From NCBI RefSeq assembly GCF_018531195.1, contig NZ_JAHDYS010000004.1, forward strand, positions 186,001-250,000: a DNA stretch of 64,000 nucleotides, read 5' to 3'. Shown here piece by piece: positions 60,912-64,000 of this stretch (positions are counted from its first letter, which is position 1; each line of letters begins with the position of its first letter). The position numbers and the translations under genes were made by a program. The stretch comes from Pelotalea chapellei. Lineage in GTDB: Bacteria > Desulfobacterota > Desulfuromonadia > Geobacterales > Pseudopelobacteraceae. The notes beneath the pieces are model-generated. The model did no database searches and was not told the DNA's origin. It was given only the letters and a program-made list of their open reading frames with translations.

Positions 60912-62387
60912 ATGGAAGAACTCAGCGAATTGCTCCTCCAGAGGAGACGCAAGGTCGATTCTCTCTGGGAAGCAGGAATCAACCCCTATCCCAATGATTT
61001 CAAACCACTGCACACCTCCGCAGACATTATCACCGCCTACGGCAATATCCAGGAATTTGACGGTGCACAGGAAAATTTTGTGGTGTCTGGCCGAATTCTG
61101 GCTCGACGCTCCTTTGGCAAGGCAGCTTTTGTCCAGCTCCAAGACCGCAAAGGACGCTTGCAACTGTACGTAAAGAAGGAACAGATCGGCGAAGAAGCCT
61201 TTGCCGCTTTTGAATCCTTTGACATCGGAGACATTGTCGGCGCGGAGGGGTATCCATTTCGCACAAAAACCGGCGAGCTATCCCTGCATGCCCGTTCTAT
61301 CCGCTTGTTGGTGAAGTCGCTGCTTCCACTTCCCGAAAAGTTTCATGGGCTGACCGATGTGGAGACCCGCTATCGGCAACGCTATGTTGATCTGATTGTA
61401 AATCCTGAGGCTCGTGAGATTTTTTTCAAGCGATCACGAATTGTCAATCTGATCCGCGCCTTCATGACCAGCCGGGATTTTCTTGAAGTCGAAACTCCCA
61501 TGATGCATCAGATACCTGGTGGCGCCACGGCACGGCCATTCGTCACCCATCACAATGCACTGGACATGGAGCTTTACCTGCGCATTGCTCCTGAGTTGTA
61601 CCTGAAACGTCTGGTTGTCGGTGGCATGGAGCGAGTCTTCGAAATCAATCGTAACTTCCGCAATGAAGGAATCTCTGTTCGCCATAACCCCGAATTCACA
61701 ATGATGGAATTCTATCAAGCTTACGCCACCTATGAAGACCTGATGGATTTCACCGAGGAACTTTTCTGCCATGTCGCCCAGGAGGTCCTTGGTACTCTTA
61801 ACTTTACCAATCAGGGCCTTGATATCAGCTTTGAACGCCCCTGGAAGCGGCTGACAGTCCGTGAAGCAATTCTGGAGTATGGGGACATTGAAGCCAGACA
61901 ACTGGATGACCGTGACCTTGCTTTAGCCTACGCCCAGAGCATCGGTCTTGACCTGCCTGCTGACATTGGGCATGGTAAGCTGCTGATGGAAATTTTTGAA
62001 GAAGTCGCTGAGCACAAACTGATTCAGCCGACTTTCATCACCGCCTATCCCACCGAGGTCTCACCTCTGTCCCGTAGAAATGACAACAACCCCGACATCG
62101 TAGACCGCTTTGAGCTGATCATCGGCGGCCGTGAAATTGCCAATGCCTTCTCCGAACTTAATGACCCTATTGACCAGAAGGAGCGTTTTCTTTCGCAGGT
62201 GGCGGAAAAGGATAAAGGGGACGAAGAGGCACATTACATGGACGAAGACTATGTCCGTGCGCTGGAATATGGCATGCCTCCCACTGCCGGTGAAGGTATC
62301 GGCATTGATCGGCTAGTGATGCTGCTGACCGACTCAGCCTCCATCCGCGACGTAATCCTCTTTCCGCAATTAAGAAAGGAAAAATAG
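60912..62387 (+). CDS. lysS: Lysyl-tRNA synthetase, class II
   Basis: A 491-residue class II synthetase. The N-terminal OB-fold anticodon domain (about 55-160) is followed by the catalytic core: motif 2 FEINRNFRNEGISVRHNPEFT (about 247-267, split here as RNFRNEG and HNPEFT) and motif 3 GEGIGIDRLVMLLT near the end. It charges tRNA-Lys. Its stop is followed directly by a degenerate repeat and the lol genes, an arrangement common in related genomes. Confidence 0.95.
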   Translation: MEELSELLLQRRRKVDSLWEAGINPYPNDFKPLHTSADIITAYGNIQEFDGAQENFVVSGRILARRSFGKAAFVQLQDRKGRLQLYVKKEQIGEEAFAAFESFDIGDIVGAEGYPFRTKTGELSLHARSIRLLVKSLLPLPEKFHGLTDVETRYRQRYVDLIVNPEAREIFFKRSRIVNLIRAFMTSRDFLEVETPMMHQIPGGATARPFVTHHNALDMELYLRIAPELYLKRLVVGGMERVFEINRNFRNEGISVRHNPEFTMMEFYQAYATYEDLMDFTEELFCHVAQEVLGTLNFTNQGLDISFERPWKRLTVREAILEYGDIEARQLDDRDLALAYAQSIGLDLPADIGHGKLLMEIFEEVAEHKLIQPTFITAYPTEVSPLSRRNDNNPDIVDRFELIIGGREIANAFSELNDPIDQKERFLSQVAEKDKGDEEAHYMDEDYVRALEYGMPPTAGEGIGIDRLVMLLTDSASIRDVILFPQLRKEK

Positions 62388-62471
62388 GAATCAGGGGCCA
62401 GGAACCAGGGACGAGGAACAGGCAAAAGCCTTCCGGTCCCAAGTCCCCAGTCTCCCCATTCCCGACTCCCC
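62388..62471 (+). repeat. Purine/pyrimidine-biased degenerate inverted repeat
   Basis: The left half is purine-rich (CAGGGGCCAGGAACCAGGGA and on), and the right half is its approximate pyrimidine-rich complement (GTCCCAAGTCCCCAGTCTCC and on), joined by AGGCAAAAGCCT. It fills the gap between the lysS stop and the Lol permease ATG, leaving no visible RBS. Confidence 0.65.
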
Positions 62472-63734
62472 ATGCCGTTCGAGCTCTTCATAGGCCTGCG
62501 CTATCTTAAAGCCAAGCGCAAATCAACCTTTATTTCCATTATTACCTTTATATCCACCTTGGGCGTGATGCTTGGCGTAATGGCGCTGATTGTAGTCCTG
62601 GCTGTAATGACCGGGTTTGAAGAGGATCTGAAGGAAAAGATTCTGGGGACGAATGCGCATATAGTAGTGGTTCGAAGTGGCGCCCCGATGGATGACTACC
62701 ACCAGATCATGAACAAGCTCAAGGCAATGAAAGGCGTTACTGCGGCCACGCCTTTTATTTACAACCAGGTTATGCTATCGTCCGGAAAAAATGTTTCCGG
62801 AGTTGTACTGCGTGGCATTGACGTGCCTTCGGACCGCTTGGTTACAAAGTTAAGCAAGTCCGTTGTTGACGGAAACATAGATGCCCTTGATCCGAAAATC
62901 TCTGACGGTCCGAACGCAGCACCCGGCCTCCTGGTCGGTAAGGAACTGGCAAAGCACCTGAACCTTTTTGTGGGAGATAAGGTCAACGTTATCTCGCCAA
63001 TGGGAAATATTACACCTCTCGGGATGATGCCGAAAATGAAGCCATTTCGAATAGCAGGCATCTTCAACACTGGCATGTTCGAATACGATTCAACTTTGGC
63101 CTATATCAGTCTGAATCAGGCACAATCCTTCTTTGATCTCGACGATTCAGTTACCGGAATCCAACTCAAAGTACAGGATGTATATAACACCGGCGAAATG
63201 GTGAGCAACATCAACCGATCCCTGGGCACTGGTTACTATGCTCGTGACTGGATGCAGATGAACCGCAACATCCTTTTTGCCTTGAAAACAGAAAAAGTGG
63301 TCATGTTCATCATTTTGACATTGATAGTGCTTGTGGCAGCTTTCGGGATTGCCTCCACCCTTTTCATGGTAGTCATGGAAAAAACTCGCGACATTGCAAT
63401 CCTGAAATCCATGGGTGCCACCGGCACCAGCATCATGAAAATTTTCGTACTGGAAGGATTGATCATCGGCATCATCGGAACTGTGCTGGGTGTCGTGTCA
63501 GGATTGCTGATCGCCCTCAACCTGGAACCAATTATCAACATCATCCAGAAGATCACCGGCCAGAACTTTTTCAGCAAGGACATCTATTATCTGGATCGTT
63601 TCCCTTCGCTGGTGGTACCTTCGGACGTTGCCTTGATATCTGTTACCGCCGTGCTGATCTCTTTTCTGGCCACGCTTTATCCGGCCTGGCAAGCTTCCAG
63701 AATGCTGCCGGCCGAGGCGCTACGCTATGAGTAG
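62472..63734 (+). CDS. lolE: Lipoprotein-releasing ABC transporter permease (LolC/LolE)
   Basis: A 420-residue permease with one membrane helix near 22-48, a large periplasmic domain, and three C-terminal helices. The family motifs are [23 protein letters not shown] at the N-terminus and [24 protein letters not shown] near 300. With LolD it extracts lipoproteins from the inner membrane for transfer to LolA. A single LolC/E gene is usual outside gammaproteobacteria. The ATG abuts a repeat and has no RBS; lysS upstream may drive reinitiation. The lolD gene overlaps its end by eight bases. Confidence 0.9.
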   Translation: MPFELFIGLRYLKAKRKSTFISIITFISTLGVMLGVMALIVVLAVMTGFEEDLKEKILGTNAHIVVVRSGAPMDDYHQIMNKLKAMKGVTAATPFIYNQVMLSSGKNVSGVVLRGIDVPSDRLVTKLSKSVVDGNIDALDPKISDGPNAAPGLLVGKELAKHLNLFVGDKVNVISPMGNITPLGMMPKMKPFRIAGIFNTGMFEYDSTLAYISLNQAQSFFDLDDSVTGIQLKVQDVYNTGEMVSNINRSLGTGYYARDWMQMNRNILFALKTEKVVMFIILTLIVLVAAFGIASTLFMVVMEKTRDIAILKSMGATGTSIMKIFVLEGLIIGIIGTVLGVVSGLLIALNLEPIINIIQKITGQNFFSKDIYYLDRFPSLVVPSDVALISVTAVLISFLATLYPAWQASRMLPAEALRYE

Positions 63735-64000
63735 CATTCTCAAGGTTCAGGATCTCAGCAAAACCTATGTGAATGGCCCTAATCGAGTGGAGGTACTGAA
63801 AAATCTCAGCCTGGACATCAAGGCAGGAACCACCACCGCGCTGGTAGGCGCTTCAGGCGCTGGCAAAAGCACATTGCTGCAACTTCTGGGTGCATTGGAT
63901 CGTCCCACAGCAGGTACTGTACTTTTTGAGGAAGAGAATATCTTTGCCAAAAGTGATCGTGAGCTGGCTTTTTTTCGCAACAAACGCATCGGCTTCGTTT
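63727..64000 (+). CDS. lolD: Lipoprotein-releasing ABC ATPase LolD (partial, cut by window end)
   Basis: The first 91 residues of an ABC ATPase, beginning [14 protein letters not shown], with Walker [10 protein letters not shown] (41-49) and the region leading to the Q-loop (RNKRIGFV) at the window end. It energises the permease encoded just upstream. The start overlaps the permease gene by eight bases, showing coupling. The signature, Walker B and the stop lie beyond base 64000. Confidence 0.9.
   Translation, partial: MSSILKVQDLSKTYVNGPNRVEVLKNLSLDIKAGTTTALVGASGAGKSTLLQLLGALDRPTAGTVLFEEENIFAKSDRELAFFRNKRIGFV

Overview
The window looks like the chromosome of a Geobacter/Trichlorobacter-type deltaproteobacterium (Desulfuromonadota). 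This is inferred from gene content: an octahaem nitrite reductase, an HdrABC/FlxABCD electron-transfer cluster, sigma-54 control, a GEMM-class riboswitch candidate, selenocysteine machinery, ferritin-like and haemerythrin proteins, and many short inverted repeats between genes. No strain can be named from the sequence alone.

Bases 1-17000 hold a tRNA-Asn followed by a metal-resistance island. A six-gene operon (443-5960) encodes an HMA metal-binding protein, a DUF2318 protein, an FtsX/MacB-type ABC transporter and a ZraSR-like sensor kinase with a sigma-54 activator. It is followed by an outer-membrane factor, CusB and CusA (Cu/Ag efflux RND), a Met/His-rich periplasmic protein, a GerMN-domain protein and a divergent copper-type P-ATPase. 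Three of these units have a -24/-12 promoter preceded by two GAATATTC-like elements whose centres are 20 bp apart, so the island reads as one regulon run by its own activator.

Bases 17000-35600 carry mixed functions: a zinc-ribbon protein, a PhoU-like helical protein, a DUF5752 protein with a TreT-like glycosyltransferase, a VKOR-thioredoxin fusion, a radical SAM protein, a large hybrid kinase and a bacteriohaemerythrin. A papain-like protease lies behind a GEMM-like riboswitch and terminator. Then come galE, a sugar-phosphate isomerase-like TIM barrel, a K+ channel, and an operon of a GntR regulator, selA, ispD, a REC-kinase and a DsbC-like protein.

Bases 35600-43900 are a leftward hdrC-hdrB-hdrA-flxD-flxC-flxB-flxA operon for flavin-based electron transfer between NAD(H) and disulfide or ferredoxin partners. 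Nearly every spacer in it is an inverted repeat, and one spacer carries a GxxExxY (PD-(D/E)XK-like) gene between perfect 25-bp inverted repeats. A second, differently bordered GxxExxY cassette sits between cusB and cusA.

Bases 44000-56000 hold the octahaem nitrite reductase, peroxide and oxidative-stress genes (bcp, yceI-like, ferritin-like, a peroxiredoxin, msrB), purine salvage, prmC and a cyclophilin. A flavoprotein disulfide reductase, a hotdog thioesterase, a TVP38 protein, an AhpD-like protein and ArsS follow. The ArsS frame is interrupted by a UGA that is probably selenocysteine, consistent with selA in the window. Bases 57000-64000 encode RNase G/E, an NHL-repeat lipoprotein, lysS, a Lol permease and the start of lolD, cut by the window end.
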